The translations under genes were made by a program, and so were the position numbers. Below are positions 44,500-53,700 of a stretch of DNA of 64,000 nucleotides, in pieces (position 1 is the stretch's first letter; the number at the start of each line of letters is the position of its first letter). A model generated the notes under the pieces. It was not told the origin of the DNA, searched no databases, and was given only the letters and a program-made list of their open reading frames with translations. Source of the stretch: Bacteroidota bacterium (lineage in GTDB: Bacteria; Bacteroidota; Bacteroidia; Flavobacteriales_E; Vicingaceae); the NCBI GenBank assembly GCA_013112545.1, contig JABFGJ010000009.1, positions 1-64,000 on the forward strand. Direction: 5' to 3'.

Positions 44500-44674
44500 T
44501 CGTTATTGGTTTCAAACCTGAAAGGGTTCGAATTAAAAAGGGAATCCGATGTAAATTCGGAACTGTACCCGCAGCTGTAAGCTTCAATAACCTTTTGCCA
44601 TTCAAGGGCCACTGTTCATTTTATGAATGGGAAGGCGGCAAAGGGGAAGCAAGTCAGAAGACCTGCCTATAACA
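44500..44674 (+). ncRNA. Cobalamin (vitamin B12) riboswitch
   Basis: The conserved aptamer elements are in order: gaaaggg (44520-44525), gggaatccgatgtaaattcgg (44540 onward), ctgtacccgcagctgtaagc (to about 44582) and the B12-box stretch gaagc-aagtcagaagacctgcc (44645-44667). A variable arm (about 44590-44640) pairs ccttttgcca with ggcggcaaagg. Cobalamin riboswitches lower expression of B12 uptake genes when adenosylcobalamin or a related form binds. The downstream operon encodes BtuB/F/C/D-like proteins, as expected. Confidence 0.95.
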
Positions 44675-44743
44675 AGAATACTTTCGGGATAAAAGTGAAG
44701 TGCGAGATTCTATTCTAGACAGATTCAACCCCTTTATAGCTTC

Positions 44744-44786
44744 CCGGTTTAATTAATTTATTGTTTAACAATGCAATTAAACCCGA
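44744..44786 (+). promoter_or_regulatory. Leader hairpin, possible riboswitch expression platform
   Basis: The arms ggtttaatt (about 44747-44755) and aattaaacc (about 44774-44782) can form a 9-bp stem 75 bases after the aptamer. No T-run follows, so it does not look like an intrinsic terminator; it may be a switchable stem or a translation-control element 55 bases before the first start codon. Confidence 0.35.
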
Positions 44787-44838
44787 GCAAAACGACATGC
44801 AAATGTCTCTCTGATTTACTTGCAAAAAATAATTTCTA

Positions 44839-46107
44839 ATGAAGAAAAATTATTTTTTGGGAGCCTTACTTTTTGTAACCTCCATGGGATATTCCCAGAA
44901 AACTATTATCGTAAATGGTGGCAAATATGGAAACCAAAATGAAAATGTAAATGTCATGGTTTACGATGCAAATACGAATACGCATCGAGTCATTGACACC
45001 ATTCACAGTCAATCGGTACAAGAAATTATCTTTGAAGGCACTACAGCTTATGTGGCAGCTCAAGATTCCATCGTTTCTTATGATTTAAAAACTGAAAAGC
45101 GCATAGCTGCCACAAGTTTTAATGGTTTAAGCACGAAATCCTTGGCCATTTTAGGAACAGATTTATTGGTTGGTAATTATTATGGAAAAACAACTGATAA
45201 CCTATACCTATATGATAAGCAAACCTTAGTGTTAAGAGATTCGATAACAGCATTAAGCAAAACAGTTTCGAGTATATTAACCTTTGGAAATAAAGCTTAT
45301 ATACCACAAAACGTACAAACTGCTAACTATACAGACACATTAGCTTATATCGTGGTTATAGATATCCCGAATAGAACCATAATTGATACAATCTCAATTT
45401 CAGGATATTCTGGAGATTTTGGGGAATTGATTTTAAACCCCAATCATTTAGGGTTCATTTCTATTAATTCTCAATCAAATACCATTTCAAAATTTAGTTT
45501 CAACAACCTGAACGCTGGAATTAACACAAGTTTCACCAATGATTTAAGTGTTACTAATCGTTCTTTATATACTGTATATAATGATACTTTGTTTTTGAGA
45601 ATGGATAATGGCATAGGAGCTTTAAATATAAATTCACTTGCTTTAATTGACGCTAAAATTGTGGATACAGTAATTACAGGTTTTACGTATGATACCCTGA
45701 ATTCAAAATTCTATGTCACTCAAACTGATTTCTTTAGTTATCAAGCTGCCAAAGAATATGGCCGAAATGGTATAAAAGTAAAAGAGTTTACAGTTGGTTT
45801 TTCACCAGAAGTTATTCGTATGTATTATGGGCAAAGTGTAGGCATAGAACAGCTAACATCTAAAGAATTTTCCATAACTGTTTATCCTAACCCAACAGCA
45901 GATTATATCAATCTAGATTTTTCAACTCTAAATACCAATCAAGTCGAAGCGGTTTTAATTACTCAGAATGGTCAAGAAGTATTTAGAAAAAGGCTTAGCA
46001 TAAATTCAAACAGAATTGACCTATCAAATTGCAACTCAGGTTTTTACTTCTTGATTATAAAGACAGACAAATCGGTTTACACAACTAAAATAGTAAAGTA
46101 CGATTGA
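44839..46107 (+). CDS. T9SS-sorted beta-propeller-like protein, first gene of the B12 operon
   Basis: A 422-residue secreted protein. The signal peptide is MKKNYFLGALLFVTSMGYSQ. Residues ~20-330 contain repeated four-strand blades with YncE/DUF5074-like strings (DSIVSYDLKTEKRIAATSFN, NLYLYDKQTLVLRDSI, AYIVVIDIPNRTIIDTI). The end (ITVYPNPTADYINLDF, then GFYFLIIKTDKS) is a T9SS type A sorting domain, predicting attachment at the cell surface. It is directly under the cobalamin riboswitch. Its blade pattern is like that of the BtuG lipoprotein later in the operon, suggesting a second surface corrinoid-binding propeller; binding itself is inference. The next gene starts inside its stop codon (TTGA overlap). 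Confidence 0.85.
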   Translation: MKKNYFLGALLFVTSMGYSQKTIIVNGGKYGNQNENVNVMVYDANTNTHRVIDTIHSQSVQEIIFEGTTAYVAAQDSIVSYDLKTEKRIAATSFNGLSTKSLAILGTDLLVGNYYGKTTDNLYLYDKQTLVLRDSITALSKTVSSILTFGNKAYIPQNVQTANYTDTLAYIVVIDIPNRTIIDTISISGYSGDFGELILNPNHLGFISINSQSNTISKFSFNNLNAGINTSFTNDLSVTNRSLYTVYNDTLFLRMDNGIGALNINSLALIDAKIVDTVITGFTYDTLNSKFYVTQTDFFSYQAAKEYGRNGIKVKEFTVGFSPEVIRMYYGQSVGIEQLTSKEFSITVYPNPTADYINLDFSTLNTNQVEAVLITQNGQEVFRKRLSINSNRIDLSNCNSGFYFLIIKTDKSVYTTKIVKYD

Positions 46108-47069
46108 AAGCGATTTTAAATATTCTATTGGTATTAATTTCCTTGAGTTCCTTGGCTCAAGGAAGTTTTTCACCAGCTGTAGGCGAGGTTGGTTGCACAG
46201 CCATTCACAAAGATTCGAGCATTATAAAAGCTTGGGCAAAACAATGCACAATTCAAAGAGGATATCTCAACATTTTAGATAAAACACTCGCTAACACATC
46301 TGTTGGCGACAGTACAAAGGCTTTGGGTATTGCCGATAACTTAGTTGTTAGTTTGGGCGATAGCGGTGTAGCTACAGTTACTTTTGAAGGAAAAATATTC
46401 AATGGGCCAGGATTTGATTTTGCAGTTTATGAAAATGGACATGACAACTATTTTTTAGAGTTGGCCTTTGTTGAAGTAAGTTCAGATGGAATTAATTATA
46501 CTCGTTTTCCTGCTCAATCTGAAACTGATACAAGCGCACAAGTAAAATCTTTTGATTCTTTAGACGCTCGAAACATACATAACCTAGCTGGCAAATATCG
46601 TTTGTATTATGGAGTACCATTCGATTTAGAAGACCTGAAAGGAACTCCCAATTTGGATTTAGATCAAATTACACACATACGAATTGTAGATGTTGTCGGC
46701 ACTATGAATCCCAATTTTGCAAGTAGAGATCATATAGGCAGAAAAGTGAACGACCCATTTCCAACTGCTTTTCCATCAGGTGGATTTGATTTAGATGCAG
46801 TAGCAGCAATATATATAAAGCCGACATCAATTGAGGAATTCACTAAACAAACTTTGCTGGTATTTCCTAATCCCAGCCAAGGTGTTTTCTACTTTTCCGA
46901 TAGTTTAAATGGGAGTGTAGCTAAGGTCTTTTCAATGGATGGAAAATTGGTTTTTAAAGGGGCGGTTATAAACAGTGAGTTGGACTTGTCATTTTTAAAA
47001 ACAGGCTATTATCAAATCTTAATTCTAAATCAAGATAAGGTATCCATAGCTAAAGTAAAAATCGAATGA
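46104..47069 (+). CDS. T9SS-sorted surface protein of the B12 operon
   Basis: A 321-residue secreted protein starting with TTG that overlaps the previous stop by 4 bases. The signal peptide ends near SLAQ. The main domain (about 20-235) has a jelly-roll-like pattern: LGDSGVATVTFEGKIFNGPG, FDFAVYENGHDNYFLELAFV, EVSSDGINYTRFP and a C-terminal DLDAVAAIYIKP. It resembles proteins annotated as 'cell surface protein' beside BtuB-type receptors. A T9SS sorting domain closes it (LVFPNPSQGVFYF, then LKTGYYQILIL). It may be an accessory corrinoid-binding surface protein comparable in role to Bacteroides BtuH, which I cannot confirm from sequence alone. Confidence 0.8.
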   Translation: MKAILNILLVLISLSSLAQGSFSPAVGEVGCTAIHKDSSIIKAWAKQCTIQRGYLNILDKTLANTSVGDSTKALGIADNLVVSLGDSGVATVTFEGKIFNGPGFDFAVYENGHDNYFLELAFVEVSSDGINYTRFPAQSETDTSAQVKSFDSLDARNIHNLAGKYRLYYGVPFDLEDLKGTPNLDLDQITHIRIVDVVGTMNPNFASRDHIGRKVNDPFPTAFPSGGFDLDAVAAIYIKPTSIEEFTKQTLLVFPNPSQGVFYFSDSLNGSVAKVFSMDGKLVFKGAVINSELDLSFLKTGYYQILILNQDKVSIAKVKIE

Positions 47070-48958
47070 AAAAATGGTATATCATCGGTTTAATTGGGTT
47101 TTGGGGCAATGTATTTTCCCAAAATCAACTGATGGATACTGTTACGATACCTGTAGTTTCTATTGAAGCAAAACGCATTGAATTAGAAAACGAACTTAAA
47201 ATTGACAGCAGTTTTAAAAATGACGCACTAAACCAAACTCTAGCTGATTTAATTTCTAAAACAACTCCAGTATTTGTAAAATCTTATGGAATTGGGAGTC
47301 AAGCCACAGTTTCATTAAGAGGAAGTGCAGCAGCACATACAGCCGTTATTTGGAATGGAATCAGTCTGAATTCTAGCATGAATGGCCTAGTTGATTTGGC
47401 ACTTTTTCCCTCTTTCTTTTTTGAAGAAGCCTCATTGAATTTAGGAAGCTCTAGTTTGGCTACTTCAAGTGGTGGAATAGGAGGGGCTATCCATTTTGAC
47501 AATCGTGCTAAGTCGAATGAAATATTAGTTCTCGATCAACAAATAGGCTCTTTTGGATTAAAACAAAGCAAAATTGGATTTAATATAAAACATAAAAATT
47601 TTAGTTCTAAAACAAAACTATTCTACAAAACAGCTGACAATAATTTTACATATCGAGACATAGCAAAAGAAGGTTTTCCAAATAAAAAGTTGGAAAATGC
47701 TAGCATACATCAAAAAGGATTTAAGCAAGATTTTTATTGGCGAAACAATGATAAATCAAAGTATAGCTTGCAGTTTTGGTATTTCAATTCCGATAGAGAG
47801 CTACCTTCTATTTATACTGTAAATAATGTGGTAGAAAATCAAGTTGATCAGTCGTTTAAAGGTTTGCTTGTAGCTACTTATTATTATGGTAAATCAATAT
47901 TAAATATTAAAACTGCACTTATTAAAGATGAATTGAATTACCAAAACGAAGCAGCTAATTTTGCTACCTATTCTAATAGTTTTAGTTCCAAATCAATCAT
48001 AGAATTAAGCCGAGATTTCAAACGCAAAATAAATGTTAAGCTGAGCAGCAACATCGACTTTAATCAAGCAGAACATAGCGCTTATCAAAGCAAGTTATAT
48101 CAGAACCGAATTTCTGTTTATGCTCATATAGCAAAAAAAATCAATAAAAAATTAACCGTTCAATTGGCAAGCAGACAAGAGTGGGTTTTAGAGAAAACGA
48201 ATTATTTTTTACCAAGTATTGCATTGGATTATAAAATCATAAACGCTAATTTAAACCTATTTGCAAGCTATGGTCAAAATTTAAAGTATCCTTCTTTAAA
48301 TGATTTGTATTGGACACCTGGCGGCAACCCAGAACTGAAGCCAGAACAAAGTGAAAGTAAAGAGTTTGGAGTTCGCTTTGATAAAAAAGTTTTGGATCAA
48401 TCAATACATGCTAAAAGCAGTATAAGTGTTTATCATGCTACGATTGATGATTATATTTTGTGGAGGCCTAGTGCTTTTGGTTATTGGATGGCATTTAATT
48501 TAAATACAGTTGAAAGTCAGGGCTTAGAATATCAATTAACACTTAAAAGTTTGAAAACCAAATGGGCTAAATCACTCTTTTTCAATTATACCTATTCTAA
48601 ATCAGCAACAACTGAAAAAGTTCATGAATTTGATAAATCCGTTGGAAAACAATTGATTTACATACCAGAGCATAGCTTTAATTTGAATTTAAAAAGTAAT
48701 TATCAGAATTATTATTTATCATGTAATTGGCAATTCATTGGCGCAAGGTATATCAGCTCAGACAACAAGATTTTTCTTCCAAGTTATGGACTTATAGATT
48801 TAAATATTGGGAAAACACTATTGTTTAAGTCTAATGCGATAGATGTTGGCTTTTCGGTACTTAATGTCATGGATATAGAGTATCAAGCAATTCAGTGGAG
48901 GCCAATGCCCGGAAGAAATTACTTAGTTCAATTAAAATATAAACTAAATGCGAAATAA
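47066..48958 (+). CDS. btuB: BtuB-like TonB-dependent outer membrane receptor
   Basis: A 630-residue outer membrane receptor starting at an ATGA overlap with the upstream gene. A signal peptide (to SQ, about residue 19) is followed by the plug domain (about 40-150) with LADLISKTTPVFVKSYGIGS, VSLRGSAAAHTAVIWNGI and SSGGIGGAIHFDN. A beta-barrel runs to the C-terminus, with SYGQNLKYPSLNDLYWTPGG and GNPELKPEQSESKEFGVRF near the end of the barrel. The size is close to E. coli BtuB. Position under a cobalamin riboswitch makes corrinoids the likely ligand. It overlaps the next gene by 11 bases. Confidence 0.9.
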   Translation: MKKWYIIGLIGFWGNVFSQNQLMDTVTIPVVSIEAKRIELENELKIDSSFKNDALNQTLADLISKTTPVFVKSYGIGSQATVSLRGSAAAHTAVIWNGISLNSSMNGLVDLALFPSFFFEEASLNLGSSSLATSSGGIGGAIHFDNRAKSNEILVLDQQIGSFGLKQSKIGFNIKHKNFSSKTKLFYKTADNNFTYRDIAKEGFPNKKLENASIHQKGFKQDFYWRNNDKSKYSLQFWYFNSDRELPSIYTVNNVVENQVDQSFKGLLVATYYYGKSILNIKTALIKDELNYQNEAANFATYSNSFSSKSIIELSRDFKRKINVKLSSNIDFNQAEHSAYQSKLYQNRISVYAHIAKKINKKLTVQLASRQEWVLEKTNYFLPSIALDYKIINANLNLFASYGQNLKYPSLNDLYWTPGGNPELKPEQSESKEFGVRFDKKVLDQSIHAKSSISVYHATIDDYILWRPSAFGYWMAFNLNTVESQGLEYQLTLKSLKTKWAKSLFFNYTYSKSATTEKVHEFDKSVGKQLIYIPEHSFNLNLKSNYQNYYLSCNWQFIGARYISSDNKIFLPSYGLIDLNIGKTLLFKSNAIDVGFSVLNVMDIEYQAIQWRPMPGRNYLVQLKYKLNAK

Positions 48959-49970
48959 AACCTGGTACATACTGTGGCTAATAGTAGTGTCTTCATGTGT
49001 TGGTACAGAGCCTCCCATTGAGCAAATTGTTAATCATTATGATGTAATCGTTTTAAACGAAGGTAATTTTAGATCGGGAAATGCCAGTGTAAACCTCTAT
49101 AATTCTAGTTCTGGAGAAGTTTTAGAAAATGTTTTTCAAAATAATAATCAGGGGCGACCGCTTGGTGATGTAGCTCAATCTATGATTCAGCACGATGGGA
49201 AGGGCTATATAGTGGTAAATAATTCCAATAAAATAGAAGTAATTGATTTAAATAATTTTAAGTCAGTTGGAAGCATTACTGGTTTAAACTCACCACGTTA
49301 TATTTTACCAGTAGGCAGAAACAAAGCTTATGTTTCTGATTTGTATCAAGATGAAATTTACGTTATTGATTTAGTTTCATTAGCGATTCTTAAAAAAATA
49401 CCTTCAGCAGGTTGGATAGAAGAAATGACCATGAGTAGTGGAAAGGCATTTGTATGTCATGTAGATAGTAATCAGGTTTGGGTGTTTGATGTGCAAAAAG
49501 ATACTGTAATTCAAAAAATTAATACGGGTATAGAACCTAATAGTATAGTTACAGATTTGAATGGTAATGTCTGGGTAGCTTGTTCTGGTGGATTTGGAGT
49601 CGGCAAGCCTACACTAATTCAAATAAACCCGATTAACTATCAAAAGATGAAGGTATTTGAAATAGATGATTTGAATAAAAGCATGAGTTCTTTAGCTTTA
49701 AATCCGTTTATGAATGAAGTTTTCTTTCTTTCAACCGATGTGTTTAAACTTTCAATAGATGATACAGTATTGACTTCAACTCCATTTATTAGAGCCAATA
49801 ATCGAATATTTCGCTCACTTGGAATACACCCCTCTTCTGGAGATATTTATATTTTAGATGCAATTGATTATCAACAGTTAGGAGTGGCTTATCGTTATGA
49901 TTACTTGGGAGTTGAAATGGCGAACTTTAGCGTTGGTTTAATTCCTGGTTACATTCATTTTAACTTATGA
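48948..49970 (+). CDS. BtuG-like surface lipoprotein (YncE/DUF5074 beta-propeller)
   Basis: A 340-residue lipoprotein. The signal peptide ends in the lipobox VVSSC (Cys17). The propeller has repeated blades: VIVLNEGNFRSGNASVNLYN, YIVVNNSNKIEVIDLNNF, AYVSDLYQDEIYVIDLVSL, GKAFVCHVDSNQVWVFDVQ and WVACSGGFG. The N-terminal NEGNF and the NNSNK string are characteristic of DUF5074 proteins that cap BtuB in Bacteroides (BtuG), where they bind B12 with high affinity. Here it directly follows BtuB, overlapping it by 11 bases, which strengthens the BtuG reading. It overlaps the DUF71 gene by 4 bases. Confidence 0.85.
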   Translation: MRNKTWYILWLIVVSSCVGTEPPIEQIVNHYDVIVLNEGNFRSGNASVNLYNSSSGEVLENVFQNNNQGRPLGDVAQSMIQHDGKGYIVVNNSNKIEVIDLNNFKSVGSITGLNSPRYILPVGRNKAYVSDLYQDEIYVIDLVSLAILKKIPSAGWIEEMTMSSGKAFVCHVDSNQVWVFDVQKDTVIQKINTGIEPNSIVTDLNGNVWVACSGGFGVGKPTLIQINPINYQKMKVFEIDDLNKSMSSLALNPFMNEVFFLSTDVFKLSIDDTVLTSTPFIRANNRIFRSLGIHPSSGDIYILDAIDYQQLGVAYRYDYLGVEMANFSVGLIPGYIHFNL

Positions 49971-50656
49971 AAATAAAAGTAGCAATGATGTGGAGTGGAG
50001 GCAAAGATTCTGCTTTTGCCTTGCATCGTGTTTTGCAAGATAAAAAATATGAAGTCTGTTGTTTGCTTTCTACCTTTTCAAAAGAAACAAATCGGCTACT
50101 AATGCATGGCGTAGCTGAGGAAATCATAGATGAACAAGCCAAATCTATTGGTTTGCCCTTGATTAAAGTGTTTGTTGAAAATTCTCAAGTTGAAGGGTAT
50201 GAAAAAGCGATGGAAATCGAATTGCATAAATTGCAAAAACTAGGCATAAATACCATGGTTTTTGGAGATTTATTTTTAGAAGATTTAAGACAGTACAGAG
50301 AGAAAAATCTTGAGAAAATAGGAGCAAAGGCTTATTTTCCTTTGTGGGGAATGGACACTAAATCTTTAATTAATGAGTTTATAGCTATTGGGTTTAAAAC
50401 GATATGTTGTTGTGTTAATTTAAATGTGCTTTCAGAAGAATTTTTAGGCAAAATAATTGACAATAATTGGGTATCAAGTTTGCCTAAAGAAGTTGACCCT
50501 TGTGGAGAAAATGGAGAATATCATAGTTGCTGCATAGATGGTCCAATTTTTAAAAGCGCATTAAGTGTTGAAAATAAAGAAGTTGTAATTAAAGCATACC
50601 CATTAAATGAAATAGAACTTAAATACTCATTTGTTGATATACAATTACATAATTAG
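49967..50656 (+). CDS. DUF71/COG2102 PP-loop ATPase, B12-linked group
   Basis: A 229-residue cytosolic protein of the adenine nucleotide alpha-hydrolase fold. The PP-loop is MWSGGKDSAFALHR near the N-terminus; other DUF71 marks are LLSTFSKETNRLLMHG, VFGDLFLEDLRQYREK, PLWGMDT and DPCGENGEYH. In archaea and eukaryotes the family includes diphthine-ammonia ligase (Dph6). Comparative genomics has proposed a separate bacterial branch for B12 salvage; this gene, embedded in a riboswitch-led B12 operon, fits that branch. It may amidate or hydrolyse a corrinoid side chain, which is inference. The protein is Cys-rich (ICCCVN, HSCCIDGP). Confidence 0.85.
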   Translation: MKIKVAMMWSGGKDSAFALHRVLQDKKYEVCCLLSTFSKETNRLLMHGVAEEIIDEQAKSIGLPLIKVFVENSQVEGYEKAMEIELHKLQKLGINTMVFGDLFLEDLRQYREKNLEKIGAKAYFPLWGMDTKSLINEFIAIGFKTICCCVNLNVLSEEFLGKIIDNNWVSSLPKEVDPCGENGEYHSCCIDGPIFKSALSVENKEVVIKAYPLNEIELKYSFVDIQLHN

Positions 50657-50716
50657 GTTCTTATTTATAATGGTTTTACGATATTTGCTTTACTTGAGAA
50701 ATAATAGATTTTAGGC

Positions 50717-53700
50717 TTGAAGTATAATTCCCTATATAGAATTTTTGTTGTTTTATTTTTAGTGATTTGTAGTGCTTATGTAAATGCACAAAATACTGCT
50801 ATGATCATGGAAATGATTGTTACCGATGATGGTAAGAAAATGAGCGGTGCTGAAATTCAGGTTTTTCGCGATGGCCGTTTTGTAGAAAAGGTGTTGACCG
50901 ATGGAAAAGGAAGAGCAGACATTCCAATGGATAAAGGAGGTGTTTATACGATTTCCATTTCTGGAAATGGAATGGTTACCAAAAAAATTGAAGTAAATAC
51001 CAAAAACACTCCTGGTGATTTAACAGAGCCCATTATTTATCCAGCAGAAGTTGATATTTTCCCAAAATTAGAAGGATTAAATTACAATATATTAAATCAA
51101 CCAATTGGAAAAATTGCCTTTAATTCTGAATATGGAGATTTCAGCGCAGATGAAGGTCATACCAAACAAATGCAATCGGAATTAAAAAAATTGACCGAAA
51201 ACTACATTGCTAAAAAGGCTCAAGAAGCTAGCAATGAAAAGGAAAAACAAAAACAATACGACGAAGCAATAAAAATTGCAGATAAAGCCTTTGCAGCAGA
51301 AGAGTGGGAAAAAGCTGAAGCAGAATATAAAAAAGCAGCAGCCATTTTACCAGTAGAGACTTATCCATCTTTTCAATTAGCTGAATTAAAAACTAAATTA
51401 ATCGCTATTCGAAAAGGAAATGAACGTTATGACCAAGCAATGCAGGCTGCAAAACAAGCGGAATCTGCAAAAGATATAGCAACTGCAATAGCCGAATACA
51501 AAAGAGCATCTGGTTATAAACCTAATGAAGAAGCACCAAAATCAAAAATTACAGAACTTCAAAACTTTTTGGCTAATGAAGCTAAAGCTGAGCAAAATTA
51601 TCTTGCAGCTATAGAAAAAGGAGATAATGCTTTAAAAGCAAGTGACTTAGTAACGGCAAAATCTTCTTTTGAAGAAGCTACTAAAATAAAACCATCTGAG
51701 TCATATCCTAAAAACAAACTAGCTGAAATCAATGATATACTTGCAAAAAAACTGCAAAAAGAAACAGACTACAACAATGCAATTAAAGCAGGCGATGACG
51801 CTTTAACTGCTAAAGAATACGAGAAAGCAAAAGCATCTTATCAAAAAGCATTAGGAGTAAAGCCAACTGAAAAATACCCGACTGACCAAATCGCTAAAGT
51901 AGATGGACTTTTAGCCGAATCGGCTAAAAAAGAGCAAGATTATTTAGCTGCAGTTGAATTGGGCGATAATGCTTTAAAAGCTAATAAATACGATGAAGCA
52001 AAAGCAGCTTTTGCCAATGCGAGCAAAATAAAACCTTCAGAAGAATACCCTAAAAACAAAATCAAAGAAATTGATCAGTTTTTAGCAGAAAATGCAGCTA
52101 AAGAGAAAGGATATCAAGAAAAGATTGCTGCAGCCGACAAAGCACTAGCAGCCAAAGATTATGAAACGGCAAAAAGCACCTATGCAGCGGCAGGACAAAT
52201 AAAGCCAACTGAAGTTTACCCAAAAGACAAAATAAAAGAGATTGATGGAATTTTAGCAGCGAATGCAGAAAAGGAAAAATCATACAATGATGCCATTGCT
52301 AAGGGCGACCAAGCTTTAGCAGCTAAAAACTATGAAGCAGCTAAAACTTCATATAATGCAGCATTAGCAATTAAGCCTGATGAAAAATATCCTAAAGATA
52401 AAATCTCTGAAATTGAAACAATAGTTGTTGGTCAACAGAAAATAGAAGAGGAGTATCAAGCAGCTATTAAAAACGGAGATGCTGCATTAGCAGGAAACAA
52501 ACTAGAGGATGCAAAAAAAGCCTATTTGTCAGCATCTAGCATTAAACCAACTGAAACATACCCTCAAGATAAGTTAAAAGAAATTGATGGTATTATAGCA
52601 GCAAATGCCGAAAAAGAATCAGCCTATATAGCTGCTATTACTGAGGGTGATGCCGCATTAAAAGCCAATGAGTTTTCTAAATCAAAAACTGCATATACTA
52701 AAGCATTAAGTTTAAAGCCAGAAGAAGCATATCCGAAAGCTCAATTAAAAATAGTAGATGAGAAAAAGGCTGCACTTGAAGCAGAAAAAGCAGCTGCTGA
52801 AAAATTAGAGGCAGATTATCAAGCTGCAATTCAATCAGGAGATCAAGCACTAGCTAATAAAGATTTCTCAGCCGCTAAAACATCATTTGAAAAAGCAAAA
52901 TCGTTAAAATCTGAAGAGCAATATCCACAAGATAAACTGAAAGAAATAGCTGGAATTCTTGCTGCTAATGCCGAAAAAGATGCGAATTATCAAAAAGCAA
53001 TAACAGAAGGAGATAAATTATTTGCCTCACAAGATTATCAAGCAGCTAAGTCAGCATATGAAAACGCTTTAAGTGTAAAACCAGAAGAATCATATCCGAA
53101 AGAAAAGTTAGGTGATATAGAGTTGAAGCTAGCAGAAATTGCTAAAAAAGAGGCTGACGCAGCAAAACTAGAAACCGATTATCAAGCAGCAATTAAATTA
53201 GGAGATGAGAAAATTGCTGCAAATGATTTAGCAGCTGCTACTACAGCATTTAACAATGCAAAGAAATTAAAACCATCAGAACAATATCCAGTTGATCAAT
53301 TGGCCGAAATCCAAAAACTTCAGGAAAAACTAGCTGCAGAAGAGGCAGAAAAAGCTCGATTAGAAGCATTGCAGAAAGAATATGATGCAGCTATAGCAAA
53401 AGCAGATCAGTTGATGAAAGTAAAAGATTTGAATGGTGCAAGAACCTCTTATCAAGCTGCATTGGCTTTAAAACCAACAGAGAATTATCCAAAAACTAAA
53501 ATTGAAGAGATAAACAGCATTTTGGATGATGTTGCAAAACAAGATCAAGCTTATCAAACAGCAATTGCAAGTGGAGATAAATTATTTACAGAAGAAAAAT
53601 TTGAAGATGCAAAATCAAAATATGCTGAAGCATCTAGTATTAAGCCGGAAGAAAATTATCCTAAAGAAAAAATTTCAGCAATTGATACAAAATTAGCCGA

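Noticed and set aside
44484-44672. 62-residue open frame on the plus strand
   Set aside because: It lies exactly over the cobalamin riboswitch aptamer, whose conserved RNA elements explain the sequence; the peptide has no signal or family features.
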